A stretch of DNA of 64,000 bases. It comes from Frankineae bacterium MT45 (GTDB taxonomy: Bacteria; Actinomycetota; Actinomycetes; Mycobacteriales; Jatrophihabitantaceae). Below, piece after piece: positions 34,614 to 44,287 of the stretch (its first letter is position 1; every line of letters begins with the position of its first letter). The stretch spans positions 1,671,423-1,735,422 of the forward strand of contig LT629697.1 of NCBI GenBank assembly GCA_900100325.1, in the 5' to 3' direction. Position numbers and translations under genes: made by a program. A model generated the notes under the pieces. That model saw nothing but the letters and a program-made list of their open reading frames with translations, had not been told where the DNA came from and searched no databases.

Positions 34614-36647
34614 ATGACCGCGCTGCTCTACCTGATTGTAGGCCTTGCGTTCGGTGTGAGCGCTGCTCGCTGGGTAGGCCTGCGCCTCAACTATCTTGAG
34701 TTCGCCGCGGTATCGATCGTGGTCGGAACCTTCGGGTTTACCTGGATCATGCTGCTGCCCTGCATCGTGTTTCCGTACTCGGCGGCGCTGCCGCTTGGCG
34801 TGCTCCTCGTGGTGGCGGTCGGGGTGCTCCTCTGGCTCCGGGGTCAGTGGCGCGGCTTCGAGCAGCTGAGTCGCAGGATGCTCATCAGCTGGTCGGTGAT
34901 CGCACTGCTGTCGTTCGTCTTCTGGGTGACGCTGAGCTGGTCGCACGACCTGAACCCGGTCAACGGAACGCTGATGTCGGCCGGCTCGACGTGGGCCGAC
35001 TTCGGCCTGCACGCCAACCTCGTCACCCATCAGGCCTACGCCGATCATCTGCCGGGGAATCTCCCCATCGCCAGCGGCACCAACCTGACGTACCCCTTCC
35101 TGATCGACTTCCTCTCCGCCCTCTTCCTCAAGGGGGGCTGGAGCCTGCACATGGCACTCGCCGTGCCCGGAACGCTGCTCTGCTGGTCGATCACCCAACT
35201 CGTCCTCGGATTCGGCCGGCGCCTCTTCGGCAGCTTCGCCGGAGCCGTCGTCGGGTGCGTGCTGACCCTCGCCGGTGGCTCCTTCATCGGCATCACGCTG
35301 GCCTGGCACGACTACTCCAAGAGCGGCGAGAGCCTGCTGAAGTTCCTCGGCAAGCTCCCGGACGGGTACGCCGGATCCTGGGCCCACAACGCGCCGTTCT
35401 TCAACCCGGTCGCCGACCTGCTCCTGCCGCAGCGGGCCTTCCTCTTCGGGCTCGGTATCTGGCTGATCATCGCGATCCTCTGGCATCGCAGTTTCGTCGG
35501 GGATGCCGGTATGCCGGTGCCGCTCGGTGACGGTGGCGCATCTGGAGCCACACCCCGAGCCGACAAGTCCCGACCGGCGCGGTCGGGTAGCAAGGCGGCG
35601 GCCCGCAGCAGCACCAAGGCCGAAGCCGTAGCCCCCAAGCCGGCCGAGGTCGCGCTCGACGCCACCGGCCGCCGCACCCTCTTCACGGGCGCGGTGCTCT
35701 TCGGCCTGCTGCCGATGACCCACGCGCACTCCTTCATCTGCGCCGGCGTGCTCTTCGCCGGCCTCTTCGTCTGGGTCGTCATCAACCGGCGAGCGGAGCT
35801 GCGGGCCTGGCTCATCGCTGCCGGCGTCGCCATCGTCCTCGCGGTTCCGCAGCTGGCCTGGCAGCAGTTCGCCGTCGAGAACGGCACCGGTGGCCACTTC
35901 ACGCACGGATGGGTGCGCGCTGAGGGTGACCCGCTCCTCTCCTTCGAGTGGCGCAACTTCGGCTTCCTGCTGATCGTGCTGCTGGTCATCATCGTGCTGC
36001 TCTTCCGGTCAAGCTGGCGGCTCTACCGGCCCTGGTACATCCCGTTCCTGGTGCTGTTCGTGGTGGCTCAGCTCTACAGCGTCCAGCCGCTGGCCTATGA
36101 CAACCTGAAGCTCTTCTTCTACGTCTTCATGATGGCGATGCTCTTCCTCGGCGCACTGATCATGCGGATCAAGCTGCCGACGTCCTGGGCCACCGGTGGG
36201 CTGCGGAGCATCGCCGTGATTGCCGCGTTCGCGGTCCTCGGAACCGGTGGGGCGCTGACGATCGTGCGTGAATATCAGCTCAAATACCAATTCGCGTCGG
36301 CCGATGACCTGGCGCTGGCCGCCTGGGTCAAGGCGAACACGTCGATCAATGCGGTCTTCGCCGGAACACCCTCCACCGGTGAGTCGGCCGGGACGGTGGC
36401 CGGCCGCAACCTGCTCCAGGCCTATCCGGGGTGGCTCTTCAACTACAACCTCGATGCCACCGGGCGCAACGCGGCCCTGGCCGCCCTGATGCGCGGCGAC
36501 GTCAGTGACCCGAACGTCGCCAAGTACAAGCCGGACTATCTCGTGGTCGGCAGCAATGAGGCTCCGGGTACGACTGATCCGGCGGGGCTGGCCAAGCTGA
36601 ACAAGGTCTACAGCAACGACACTTGGACCGTCTACAAGCTCCGCTAG
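34614..36647 (+). CDS. Large polytopic membrane protein, possible GT-C glycosyltransferase
   Basis: A 677-residue protein with roughly twelve or more membrane helices. The first large outer loop, SAGSTWADFGLHANLVTHQA, contains an acidic residue in the place where GT-C enzymes keep their catalytic Asp/Glu, followed by GTNLTYPFLIDFLSALFL. A cytoplasmic-looking insert of about 55 Ala/Lys/Arg/Pro-rich residues (~300-350) interrupts the helices. The C-terminal ~100 residues are soluble and end VGSNEAPGTTDPAG. It overlaps no gene and is divergent from the GT2 gene with 82 bp between. No specific family was identified; the GT-C reading is tentative. Confidence 0.7.
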   Translation: MTALLYLIVGLAFGVSAARWVGLRLNYLEFAAVSIVVGTFGFTWIMLLPCIVFPYSAALPLGVLLVVAVGVLLWLRGQWRGFEQLSRRMLISWSVIALLSFVFWVTLSWSHDLNPVNGTLMSAGSTWADFGLHANLVTHQAYADHLPGNLPIASGTNLTYPFLIDFLSALFLKGGWSLHMALAVPGTLLCWSITQLVLGFGRRLFGSFAGAVVGCVLTLAGGSFIGITLAWHDYSKSGESLLKFLGKLPDGYAGSWAHNAPFFNPVADLLLPQRAFLFGLGIWLIIAILWHRSFVGDAGMPVPLGDGGASGATPRADKSRPARSGSKAAARSSTKAEAVAPKPAEVALDATGRRTLFTGAVLFGLLPMTHAHSFICAGVLFAGLFVWVVINRRAELRAWLIAAGVAIVLAVPQLAWQQFAVENGTGGHFTHGWVRAEGDPLLSFEWRNFGFLLIVLLVIIVLLFRSSWRLYRPWYIPFLVLFVVAQLYSVQPLAYDNLKLFFYVFMMAMLFLGALIMRIKLPTSWATGGLRSIAVIAAFAVLGTGGALTIVREYQLKYQFASADDLALAAWVKANTSINAVFAGTPSTGESAGTVAGRNLLQAYPGWLFNYNLDATGRNAALAALMRGDVSDPNVAKYKPDYLVVGSNEAPGTTDPAGLAKLNKVYSNDTWTVYKLR

Positions 36648-36697
36648 TCCTCAGCCGCCCGCCTACCGTTGCCGCTCGCCATCCGTTGGCCACCCGC

Positions 36698-39600
36698 TCA
36701 GCGGAAGTCGCGTGAGGTCGAACGGAGTCCGAGGGGCAGCCGCTCTATTCGTTCGGCGCTGACGTTGGTGACCCCGTCGGCCCGCTCCAGCATGCCGCGG
36801 ATGAGCAGGCCGCCCGAGACTCGGGCCACCTTGCGGTAGCGGGTCCAGACGATCGGATCGCAGATGACGTTGACCATGCCGCTCTCGTCCTCGAGGTTGA
36901 TGAAGGTGACCCCGCGAGCAGTGGCCGGGCGCTGCCGATGGGTGACGATCCCCCCGACGATCACCCGTGTTCCATTGCTGATTCCCTTCAGCTGGGCCGA
37001 CGGGATCACCCCGAGCGCATCCAATCGGGGGCGGATCAGGGCGGTGGGGTAGTGCTCCCGTGATATCCCGGTGGCCCAGAGGTCGGCCATCAACTGCTCG
37101 GGTTCGGTCATCTCGGGTAGGTCGGGGACGCCCGTCTCGTCGAAGGTGCGGACGTCGAGCTGCCCTGGCCGGGATGAGGCGACGGCACCGGCGATCCAGA
37201 GGGCGTCCCGGCGCCCGATCTCGAAACTGGCAAAGGCGCCAGCGGTGGCCAGCGCCTCCACCTGGTCGCTGCTCAGCCCGACCCGGCGGGTCAGGTCGGC
37301 CATCGAGGTGAAGGGCCCGTTGCTCTCCCGCTCGGCCACGATCCGCTCGGCGTGGGTGTCGCTGATGCTGCGTACGCTGCTCAGCCCGAGCCGCACCGCA
37401 GGCTGCGCCGGGCCGGGGCCGGAGTACGGGCCGTTCGGCAACTCTCCTGCCATTTCAGCGTCAGGGCCCGCAGAATGCAGGAGGTTTGCCGAGGCTGGGT
37501 CGTCGGCCGGCCACTCCAGGTTGGCCGCGGCGAGGGAGATGTTGATGCTCGGGCCGAGCACGGTGACGCCGTGGCGCTTGGCGTCATGCACCAGCGTCTG
37601 CGGGGAGTAGAAGCCCATCGGCTGCGCATTGAGGAGTGCGGCGCAGAAGGCCGCCGGGTGATACAGCTTCAGCCACGACGATGCGTAGACCAGGAACGCA
37701 AAGCTGATCGAATGACTCTCGGCGAAGCCGAAGGCGGCGAAGGCCTTGATCTTCGTGAAGATCTCATCGGCCACCTTCCCGACGATCCCATTGGCCGCCA
37801 TCCCGTCGTAGAGCCGCTGCCGCAGCGCCTCCATCTTCTCGTGGGAGCGCTTCGAGCCCATCGCGCGCCGCACCGCATCCGCCTCGCTCGGCGAGCAGCC
37901 GGCCGCGTCGATGGCCAGCTGCATCAGTTGCTCCTGAAAGAGGGGAATACCCAGCGTCTTTTTAAGGTGTTTCTTCAACTTCGGGTGCGGGAAGGTGACC
38001 TTCTCCAGACCCTTCCGTCGACGGATGTAGGGGTGTACCGACTCACCCTGGATCGGCCCCGGACGGATCAGCGCGATCTCGATGACCAGGTCGTAGAACT
38101 TTCGCGGCCGCAGGCGGGGGAGGGTCCCCATCTGAGCTCGGGATTCGATCTGGAAGACGCCGACGGTGTCGGCTTCGCAGAGCATGTCGTAGACGAGCGG
38201 ATCCTCGGGCGGCACCTCGTGCAGGCCATAGCGCTGGCCGTGGAACTGTTCGACGAAGTCGAAGCAGTACTTCAGGGCCGAGAGCATCCCCAGCCCGAGC
38301 AGGTCGAACTTGACCAGCCCGATCGAGGCGCAGTCGTCCTTGTCCCACTGCAGCACGGTGCGGTTCGGCATCCGCCCCCACTCGACCGGGCAGACCTCGA
38401 CGATCGGGCGGTCGCAGATAACCATGCCGCCGGAGTGGATGCCGAGATGGCGGGGGGCGTTCTGCAGCTCGGCGGCCAGATCGAGGACCCGCTGGGGCAC
38501 CGCCGACTCGCCGGGCTCCTGCGGATCGGGCTCGACGGCGGCGAAGGTGTCCGGGGTCCAGTAGTAGCTCAGGTCGATCTCCTTGCTCCAGGCGTCCTGC
38601 TGTCCGGCGGAGTAACCGAGGGCCTTGGCCACGTCACGCAGCGCCGACTTGGGGCGGTAGCTGATCACGTTGGCCACCTGGGCGGCATGGTCTCGGTCGT
38701 AACGCTCGTAGACGAATTGGATGGCCTCCTCGCGGCGATCGGATTCGATATCGACGTCGATGTCGGGCGGGCCGTCCCGGTCGGGGGAGAGGAAGCGTTC
38801 GAAGAGCAGGCCGTACCTCACCGGGTCGACCGCGGTGATGCCGATGGCGAAGCAGACGGCCGAGTTGGCCGCCGACCCGCGACCCTGGCAGAGAATGCCC
38901 CGGGCGTGGCAGAACTGGGTGATGCCCCAGACGACCAGGAAGTAGCCGGGAAAGTTGAGCTGATTGATGATCCGCAGTTCGTGCTCGATCTGCCGGTAGG
39001 CCTTCTCCGTCTTGGCCGAGCGGGGGCCGTACCGCTCCTGGGCACCGCTCAGCGCCAGTTCGCGCAGGTAGGTCATCTCGTCGTGGCCGGGCGGCACCGG
39101 GAAGGGGGGCAACTCCGGGGCGATGAGTTTCAACTTGAAGGCGAGCTCGCGGGCCAGCCCGGCTGCGGTGTCGGTGAGGCCGGGCCAGCGGGCGAAGCGG
39201 GCGGCCATCTCCGTACCGCTGCGCAGGTGCTGATCCGACCAGCCGGGCAGCCAGCCGTCCATCTCGTCCAGCGTGCTGCGGGCCCGGACCGCGGCCATCG
39301 CGGTGGCCAGCGGTCGTCGGGGTGGTGCGTGATAGTGCGCCGCGGTGCTGGCGATCATCGGCAACCGGGCCTCCCCGGCCAGCAGTGCGAGAGCGTCGTA
39401 GCGGTCGTCGGCCAGCGGATCGAGGCTGTGGGTCAACTCCACGACCACGTTCTCCCGGCCGAAACGGCCGACCAGCTCGTCCAGGGCGCGCCGGGCCGGG
39501 TCGAGGGCGAAGGTGCCGTAGCTCGCCGGGCTCTCCAGCGCCCCCCGAACGCTGCCCTTGCGGCAGCCGGTGAGGATCAGCCAGTGCCCGTCGGCGGCCG

Positions 39601-40225
39601 CGGTGAGCTCGTCCAGGTGATACACCGGCCGCCCCTTCACGCCGCCGCGCCGGTGGGCCGCACTCATCGTCCGGCAGAGCGAGGCGTACCCGATCGGATC
39701 GCGGGCCAGCACGAGCAGGTGCCGCCCGGGTGGATCGGGGACGCCGGCCCGGGCCGCGATCATCCGCTCGGACTGGGTGCGGGGAATCTCGACGTCCAGG
39801 CTCAGCTCGGCTCCGAAGATGGTGGGCAGCCCCAGCGCGTCGGCCGCCTCGGCGAAGCGGACGATGCCGTAGACCCCGTCATGGTCGGTGAGGGCGAGCC
39901 CCTGCAGGCCGAGCCGGACCGCCTCCTCGGCCAGCTCCTCCGGGGAGCTGGCCCCGTCCAGGAAGCTGAAGGAGGAGTGGGCGTGCAGTTCGGCGTAGGG
40001 CGTCCGGCTCGACTCGGGAAGCTCAGGGAGAAGGTGACCCGAGGGGGAGTAGGCCTCGCGTTTGCGTGACCAGGCTGGTGAGTCGCCGCCGTCACCCTGC
40101 ACATCACCCGGACGCGCGTGAGCGCCATGCCCATCAGCGTGCCCGTCGCTGTGCCCGTCACCGCGGCCGGAGAGGCGCCGCTCCAGCTCGCGCCAGGGGA
40201 TCGGCGGGTTCTGGAATCCCATCAC
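36698..40225 (-). CDS. dnaE2: Error-prone DNA polymerase III alpha subunit DnaE2
   Basis: A 1175-residue C-family polymerase for translesion synthesis. A PHP domain begins at YAELHAHSSFSFLDGASSPE. The palm motif DGPPDIDVDIESDRREEAI holds the catalytic acidic residues; GRGSAANSAVCF and MGSKRSHEKM are fingers/palm segments; the C-terminal OB-fold contains GTRVIVGGIVTHRQRPATA. The first ~70 residues are an unusual His/Gly/Asp-rich tail (GDGHSDGHADGHGAH). A perfect SOS box lies 8 bp upstream of the start. With ImuA' and ImuB (49782-52177) it makes the mutasome responsible for damage-induced mutagenesis in other actinobacteria. Confidence 0.95.
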   Translation of the reverse strand: MMGFQNPPIPWRELERRLSGRGDGHSDGHADGHGAHARPGDVQGDGGDSPAWSRKREAYSPSGHLLPELPESSRTPYAELHAHSSFSFLDGASSPEELAEEAVRLGLQGLALTDHDGVYGIVRFAEAADALGLPTIFGAELSLDVEIPRTQSERMIAARAGVPDPPGRHLLVLARDPIGYASLCRTMSAAHRRGGVKGRPVYHLDELTAAADGHWLILTGCRKGSVRGALESPASYGTFALDPARRALDELVGRFGRENVVVELTHSLDPLADDRYDALALLAGEARLPMIASTAAHYHAPPRRPLATAMAAVRARSTLDEMDGWLPGWSDQHLRSGTEMAARFARWPGLTDTAAGLARELAFKLKLIAPELPPFPVPPGHDEMTYLRELALSGAQERYGPRSAKTEKAYRQIEHELRIINQLNFPGYFLVVWGITQFCHARGILCQGRGSAANSAVCFAIGITAVDPVRYGLLFERFLSPDRDGPPDIDVDIESDRREEAIQFVYERYDRDHAAQVANVISYRPKSALRDVAKALGYSAGQQDAWSKEIDLSYYWTPDTFAAVEPDPQEPGESAVPQRVLDLAAELQNAPRHLGIHSGGMVICDRPIVEVCPVEWGRMPNRTVLQWDKDDCASIGLVKFDLLGLGMLSALKYCFDFVEQFHGQRYGLHEVPPEDPLVYDMLCEADTVGVFQIESRAQMGTLPRLRPRKFYDLVIEIALIRPGPIQGESVHPYIRRRKGLEKVTFPHPKLKKHLKKTLGIPLFQEQLMQLAIDAAGCSPSEADAVRRAMGSKRSHEKMEALRQRLYDGMAANGIVGKVADEIFTKIKAFAAFGFAESHSISFAFLVYASSWLKLYHPAAFCAALLNAQPMGFYSPQTLVHDAKRHGVTVLGPSINISLAAANLEWPADDPASANLLHSAGPDAEMAGELPNGPYSGPGPAQPAVRLGLSSVRSISDTHAERIVAERESNGPFTSMADLTRRVGLSSDQVEALATAGAFASFEIGRRDALWIAGAVASSRPGQLDVRTFDETGVPDLPEMTEPEQLMADLWATGISREHYPTALIRPRLDALGVIPSAQLKGISNGTRVIVGGIVTHRQRPATARGVTFINLEDESGMVNVICDPIVWTRYRKVARVSGGLLIRGMLERADGVTNVSAERIERLPLGLRSTSRDFR

Positions 40226-40232
40226 TCCATTG

Positions 40233-40248
40233 TCGAACGTAAGTTCGA
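40233..40248. promoter_or_regulatory. LexA (SOS) box upstream of dnaE2
   Basis: TCGAACGTAAGTTCGA is an exact match to the mycobacterial/actinobacterial SOS consensus TCGAAC-N4-GTTCGA. It is 8 bp from the dnaE2 ATG, so the transcript start must be very near the start codon. The divergent chemoreceptor gene begins at 40363 and could also be affected. Confidence 0.9.
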
Positions 40249-40362
40249 AATGTCAAATTCTGGGCCCCGCGCAGCAGCGGAGTACTCGGGGCCGGTCACG
40301 TCTCATGTTCGGCCCGGCGCGGCCGAATGAGATGGGTAATGACCTCCGGAAGGAACACATAG

Positions 40363-41967
40363 ATGTCTGCCCGCACCAACCGCCTCGGCGCCCTGCTCGA
40401 CAACCAGTCGCTACCGGTCAAGATCCTGTCGGCCGTCGTGGTCTCGCTGATCGCGACCCTCGGTATCACCTGGATCTCCGTCACGTCGATGAGGTCGATC
40501 CGCTCCACTTCGCAGCACACCGCAGGTGTGGCGTTGGTGGCCCAGGGTGCGCTGGCGGACTACCGCGAGAACGCGGCGCGCCTCACCGGTGACTCGCTCG
40601 CCCGGCAGATGCCGCCGTACGCCGCGGCCGGTGCCAAGGCCTTCCCGGTCGACCAGAAGGCGGCCTCTGACGCGGTGACCGTGCTGGTCGGCGCCCTCAA
40701 GGGCACGCCGGGCGAATCGGTGGCCAATGAGGTCGCCACGGCCTGGAACGCGATGGTCGACTTCAGCAACACCACGCGCAACCCCACCACCGCCGCCGAA
40801 GGCGCGGCGATCGTCACCCAGTACAACAGCCTGGTCGCCGCCGAGGGGAAGTCCTCAGCCGACGCCGACGCCTACATGAACGAGCTGATCGCGCAGAGCA
40901 ACAAGGACAGCGAAAACGCTCAGAACGCGGCCATCCGCAACGTGGTCATTGCGCTCATCATCTCGGCGATCATCTCCCTCGGCCTGGCCTGGGTGGTCGC
41001 CTCCCGTACCCGTCGTAACCTCGGCGCCCTCGGCGTCGTCGTGGACGCACTGGCCGCCGGTGACCTCACCAAGCGCACCGGACTCGACTGCAAGGACGAG
41101 GTCGGCACGATGGCCAAGGCGCTGGACGAGGCCGGAGTGCAGTTGCAGAAGGACTTCTCGCTGGTCGCCTCCAACGCCCGTGACCTCTCGGCCGCATCGG
41201 GCCGCCTGATCTCGGTCGCGGCGACGGCTGCCGGTTCGGTCGAGGAGGCGTCGGTGAAGTACGAGCAGGTGGCCGAGAACGCCCAGGCGGTCTCCAGCGA
41301 CGTGCACACCATCGCCACCGCCGGCGAGCAGATGGCCGCTTCGATTCGCGAGATCAGCACCAACTCCTCGGAGGCCACCCAGTTCGCCTCGCACGCGGTG
41401 GAGGTCGTCGAGAGCACCAACGCGACGGTTACCCGCCTCGGTGTCTCCTCGTCGCAGATCGGTGACGTCGTCAAGGTGATCACCACGATCGCCGCCCAGA
41501 CCAACCTGTTGGCCCTCAACGCCACCATCGAGGCAGCTCGCGCCGGAGATGCCGGCAAGGGCTTCGCAGTCGTCGCCGGTGAGGTCAAGGACCTGGCCCG
41601 CGAGACGGCCAAGGCGACCGAGGACATCACCCGCCGGGTGCAGGCGATCCAGGCCGACACCACCGGTGCCGTCCAGGCGATCGCGGAGATTGGCGAGATC
41701 ATCGAGAACATCAACCGGTTCCAGCTGACCATCGCGTCGGCCGTCGAGGAGCAGAGCGCCACCACGGACGCGATCAACTCGACGCTGAACTCGACGGCCA
41801 ACCAGTCCGGTCAGATCGCCAGCAACATCAGCGACATCGCTGCAGCCACGCAGCAGACCGCCGCGGTGGTCGCCGAGACCAACGCCTCGGCGCGCAACCT
41901 CTCCGAGATGTCGGCCCAGCTCGACACGCTGGTCGGGCGCTTCCAGTTCAGCGAGACCGCCAAGTAG
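40363..41967 (+). CDS. Methyl-accepting chemotaxis protein
   Basis: A 534-residue transmembrane chemoreceptor. Helix 1 lies at ~20-42, an extracellular four-helix-bundle-like sensor at ~43-185, helix 2 at ~188-208, HAMP at ~209-262 ([20 protein letters not shown]) and the coiled-coil signalling domain after that. The hairpin tip binding CheA/CheW is intact: [20 protein letters not shown] followed by [23 protein letters not shown] precedes the ATG. No other che or flagellar gene is in the window. An imperfect inverted repeat (40301-40332) lies in its 5' region. The signal is unknown. Confidence 0.92.
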   Translation: MSARTNRLGALLDNQSLPVKILSAVVVSLIATLGITWISVTSMRSIRSTSQHTAGVALVAQGALADYRENAARLTGDSLARQMPPYAAAGAKAFPVDQKAASDAVTVLVGALKGTPGESVANEVATAWNAMVDFSNTTRNPTTAAEGAAIVTQYNSLVAAEGKSSADADAYMNELIAQSNKDSENAQNAAIRNVVIALIISAIISLGLAWVVASRTRRNLGALGVVVDALAAGDLTKRTGLDCKDEVGTMAKALDEAGVQLQKDFSLVASNARDLSAASGRLISVAATAAGSVEEASVKYEQVAENAQAVSSDVHTIATAGEQMAASIREISTNSSEATQFASHAVEVVESTNATVTRLGVSSSQIGDVVKVITTIAAQTNLLALNATIEAARAGDAGKGFAVVAGEVKDLARETAKATEDITRRVQAIQADTTGAVQAIAEIGEIIENINRFQLTIASAVEEQSATTDAINSTLNSTANQSGQIASNISDIAAATQQTAAVVAETNASARNLSEMSAQLDTLVGRFQFSETAK

Positions 41968-41970
41968 TCG

Positions 41971-42014
41971 CTTTTGGCAATATTGCATCGTCGGCGATGC
42001 AATATTGCCAAAAG
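41971..42014 (+). terminator. Perfect 20-bp hairpin after the chemoreceptor gene
   Basis: CTTTTGGCAATATTGCATCG (41971-41990) and 41995-42014 are perfect complements with a TCGG loop. It begins 3 bp after the stop codon. The stem is AT-rich for this genome. Confidence 0.75.
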
Positions 42015-42018
42015 TTCA

Positions 42019-42054
42019 GGCTCCGTCCGGACGTCTTCACGTCCGGGCGGAGCC
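42019..42054 (+). terminator. Second hairpin, with short T-run
   Basis: GGCTCCGTCCGGACG (42019-42033) pairs with CGTCCGGGCGGAGCC (42040-42054) with one T/G pair and a 6-base loop, then TTT. This looks like a classical intrinsic terminator placed directly after the first hairpin. Confidence 0.75.
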
Positions 42055-42207
42055 TTTCGCGTGTCAGCAACCCTCGTGGATTGGTTCGGCGACGGGATTG
42101 TTCGATCCTCTAAAGACTCCGGTGCGCTGACCGATGTGGTTCACGACACCCCGATTCCGGGTGCCGCTGAGTACGAATTTTTCCGCCGATTGAGCAGGAG
42201 ATTGCCA

Positions 42208-42429
42208 ATGACCGCGTTGATGGATTCTGTAGTCACCGAGATCGCCCCGCGTCGCGAGGCGAAGCGAACCCAGTGCGCGAGCCGCATGCTCCGCCCCGCC
42301 ACCACCTTCACCGACTCCGGCGTCGCCGACCCGCTGAGCCTGCTCACGCCGGCCGACCGGACCGCGCTCACCAATGACACGGCCGTCACCTGGCTGCTCC
42401 TGCTGCTCAGCCAGTCGCAGACCGCCTGA
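42208..42429 (+). CDS. Small protein of unknown function, 73 residues
   Basis: MTALMDSVVTEIAPRREAKR and onward, with a Leu-rich C-terminus (TAVTWLLLLLSQSQTA). An AGGAG lies about 9 bases before the ATG, the gene is bounded by terminators on both sides (42019-42054 and 42465-42490), and codon third positions are GC-rich. These three facts support a real gene. No family was recognised; the C-terminal hydrophobic patch is too short to be sure of a membrane helix. Confidence 0.6.
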   Translation: MTALMDSVVTEIAPRREAKRTQCASRMLRPATTFTDSGVADPLSLLTPADRTALTNDTAVTWLLLLLSQSQTA

Positions 42430-42464
42430 GCAACCAGTCGCAGACTGACCAGCCAGTGCAGTCT

Positions 42465-42490
42465 GCCGTCGGCGACCAATCGCCGACGGC
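42465..42490. terminator. Hairpin between convergent genes
   Basis: GCCGTCGGCGA (42465-42475) and TCGCCGACGGC (42480-42490) are perfect complements with a CCAA loop. It lies just after the 73-residue gene and just before the end of the minus-strand DUF1905 gene. Confidence 0.7.
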
Positions 42491-42492
42491 CT

Positions 42493-42945
42493 TCAGCGGT
42501 CGGCGCGCCCTTCGCGCAGCTGTTGCACCGCCTGCGGTACCCGGCGCTGCCGCGTCTCCTCTTTCTTGGCCTGCTGGATCCAGTCGACGTAGCCGCGCCG
42601 TCGGCTGAGGGAGAGGCCGGCGAAGAACTCCGCGGCCACCGGATCCTGCGCGAGTGCCGCCTCGAAGTCCTCCGGGACTTCGAGGGTCCGCTCCTCGGTG
42701 TCGAGTTCGAGTTCAACCTCCAGCTCGTCGCCGGCCGCGATCCCGGCACCGGCACGCACCTCGGCGCTCACCGGAATCAGAAACTGGCCGCCGCGCGCAG
42801 CGATCGTGCTCCGGTAGTTGTAGCCATTGAGCGTCACCCGAACCGCCGGGCGGCGACCGGAGCCGAGGGCTTCGACCACCTCATCCGGCACGACGAGGCC
42901 GGTCGCTGTCTTACCGTGCAGGTCAAGGGTGCTGCGGAAGTTCAT
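42493..42945 (-). CDS. DUF1905 / YdeI-type protein
   Basis: A 150-residue protein. The N-terminal half ([20 protein letters not shown], then [20 protein letters not shown]) is a DUF1905 beta-barrel. The C-terminal half ([20 protein letters not shown], then [20 protein letters not shown]) is the YdeI/OmpD-associated helical region. This two-part layout is common in actinobacteria and its role is unknown. The ATG at 42945 is chosen over two upstream TTG codons; no good ribosome-binding site is visible, so it may be leaderless. Confidence 0.82.
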   Translation of the reverse strand: MNFRSTLDLHGKTATGLVVPDEVVEALGSGRRPAVRVTLNGYNYRSTIAARGGQFLIPVSAEVRAGAGIAAGDELEVELELDTEERTLEVPEDFEAALAQDPVAAEFFAGLSLSRRRGYVDWIQQAKKEETRQRRVPQAVQQLREGRADR

Positions 42946-43093
42946 GTACAACAAGGTACGTCTGGGCTGGTGCCTCGCGGCAGCGGGCGCTGGCTGGCTA
43001 GGGTGGAGTGTTCAGGCCGCAACCCCCGGTCGTAACCCCCCGCCCACGCCGAGACCAGGTGCCCGGCGACCAATTGCAGAGACGAGGCATCCC

Positions 43094-44152
43094 ATGCCAG
43101 CGAGTGCGACCTCAACCCCGGCTCTGGCCGTCGCCGAAGTCGGCGCCCCGGCCCAGCCGACGACGATCACCCGACGCGCGGTCGGCCCCCACGACGTCGC
43201 GATCGACATCAAATTCGTCGGCATCTGCCACACCGATATCCACCAGGTCAATGGCGACTGGGGCCGGGGAAACTACCCGATGGTCCCCGGGCACGAGATC
43301 GCCGGCGAGGTGAGCGCGGTCGGTGACGAGGTGACGAAGTTCGCCGTCGGTGACCGGGTCGGGGTCGGTTGCTTCGTCGACTCGTGTGCCGAGTGCGAGT
43401 ACTGCCGGGCCGGCGAGGAGCAGTTCTGCGTTAAGGGTGTTGTCGCGACGTACAACTCCCGCGGCTACGACGGCGAGCTCACCTACGGCGGCTACAGCCA
43501 GTCGATCGTGGTCACCGATCGCTTCGTCGTGCGCATCCCCGACTCACTTCCTTTGGACGCGGCGGCCCCGCTCCTCTGCGCCGGAATCACCGTCTACAGC
43601 CCGCTGAAGCGCTATGACTGCGCCAAGAAGAAGGTCGCCATCGTCGGTATGGGCGGCCTGGGGCACGTGGCCATCAAGATCGCGCACGCGATGGGGGCCG
43701 ACGTCACGGTGCTCTCGCAGACGCTCTCCAAGCAGGCCGACGGCCTGGCCTATGGGGCCAATGCGTACTACGCGACGAGTGATCCGGCCACCTTCAAGGA
43801 GCTCTCGAAGAAGTTCGACGTCATCCTGAACACGGTGTCGGTGAACCTTGATGTGAACGCCTACCTAAAGATGCTGCGGATCGACGGGGCGATTGTGAAC
43901 CTGGGAATCCCCGCAAAACCCGACACATTCGGTCCAGGTCTGCTGGTCGGGGCCCGGCGCAGCATCACCGGTTCGAACGTCGGTGGGATCGCCGAGACCC
44001 AACAGATGCTGGACTTCTGCGCCGAACACGGCATCACGGCCGACATCGAACTCATCGATGCCAGCCGGGTCTCCGAGGCCTACGAGCGGATCCTGGCCAG
44101 CGATGTGCGCTACCGATTCGTGATCGACGTAGCGACGATCCCGTCGTCATAG
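43094..44152 (+). CDS. Zinc-dependent alcohol dehydrogenase (cinnamyl-alcohol-dehydrogenase/YahK-like)
   Basis: A 352-residue medium-chain dehydrogenase. The catalytic zinc site is [15 protein letters not shown] (Cys, His) and [10 protein letters not shown] (His-Glu); the structural zinc site is the four-Cys [15 protein letters not shown] segment. The Rossmann loop is [14 protein letters not shown]. The proteins of this group usually reduce aldehydes with NADPH. The ATG at 43094 begins [15 protein letters not shown]; upstream codons in the frame have no homology and lie in the divergent gene's promoter. An old yellow enzyme gene follows by 135 bp. Confidence 0.92.
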   Translation: MPASATSTPALAVAEVGAPAQPTTITRRAVGPHDVAIDIKFVGICHTDIHQVNGDWGRGNYPMVPGHEIAGEVSAVGDEVTKFAVGDRVGVGCFVDSCAECEYCRAGEEQFCVKGVVATYNSRGYDGELTYGGYSQSIVVTDRFVVRIPDSLPLDAAAPLLCAGITVYSPLKRYDCAKKKVAIVGMGGLGHVAIKIAHAMGADVTVLSQTLSKQADGLAYGANAYYATSDPATFKELSKKFDVILNTVSVNLDVNAYLKMLRIDGAIVNLGIPAKPDTFGPGLLVGARRSITGSNVGGIAETQQMLDFCAEHGITADIELIDASRVSEAYERILASDVRYRFVIDVATIPSS

Positions 44153-44287
44153 CCAAATCTGCCGGTTCTGTAACGCGATCGTGGCGAAGCTCTCGAAATT
44201 GCCCGGCGCGGAATCTGACACCCGTCGCCGGAGGTTCCGTCCCTTGGGCTGATCCGAGCCCATACCGACGATGCGAGGAACGTGACG

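Noticed and set aside
37352-40069. 905-codon open frame on the plus strand
   Set aside because: Antisense shadow of dnaE2; no recognisable protein.
40301-40332. Imperfect inverted repeat in the chemoreceptor 5' region as an operator
   Set aside because: The arms are interrupted by a two-base bulge and are GC-rich; too weak to call a site alone.
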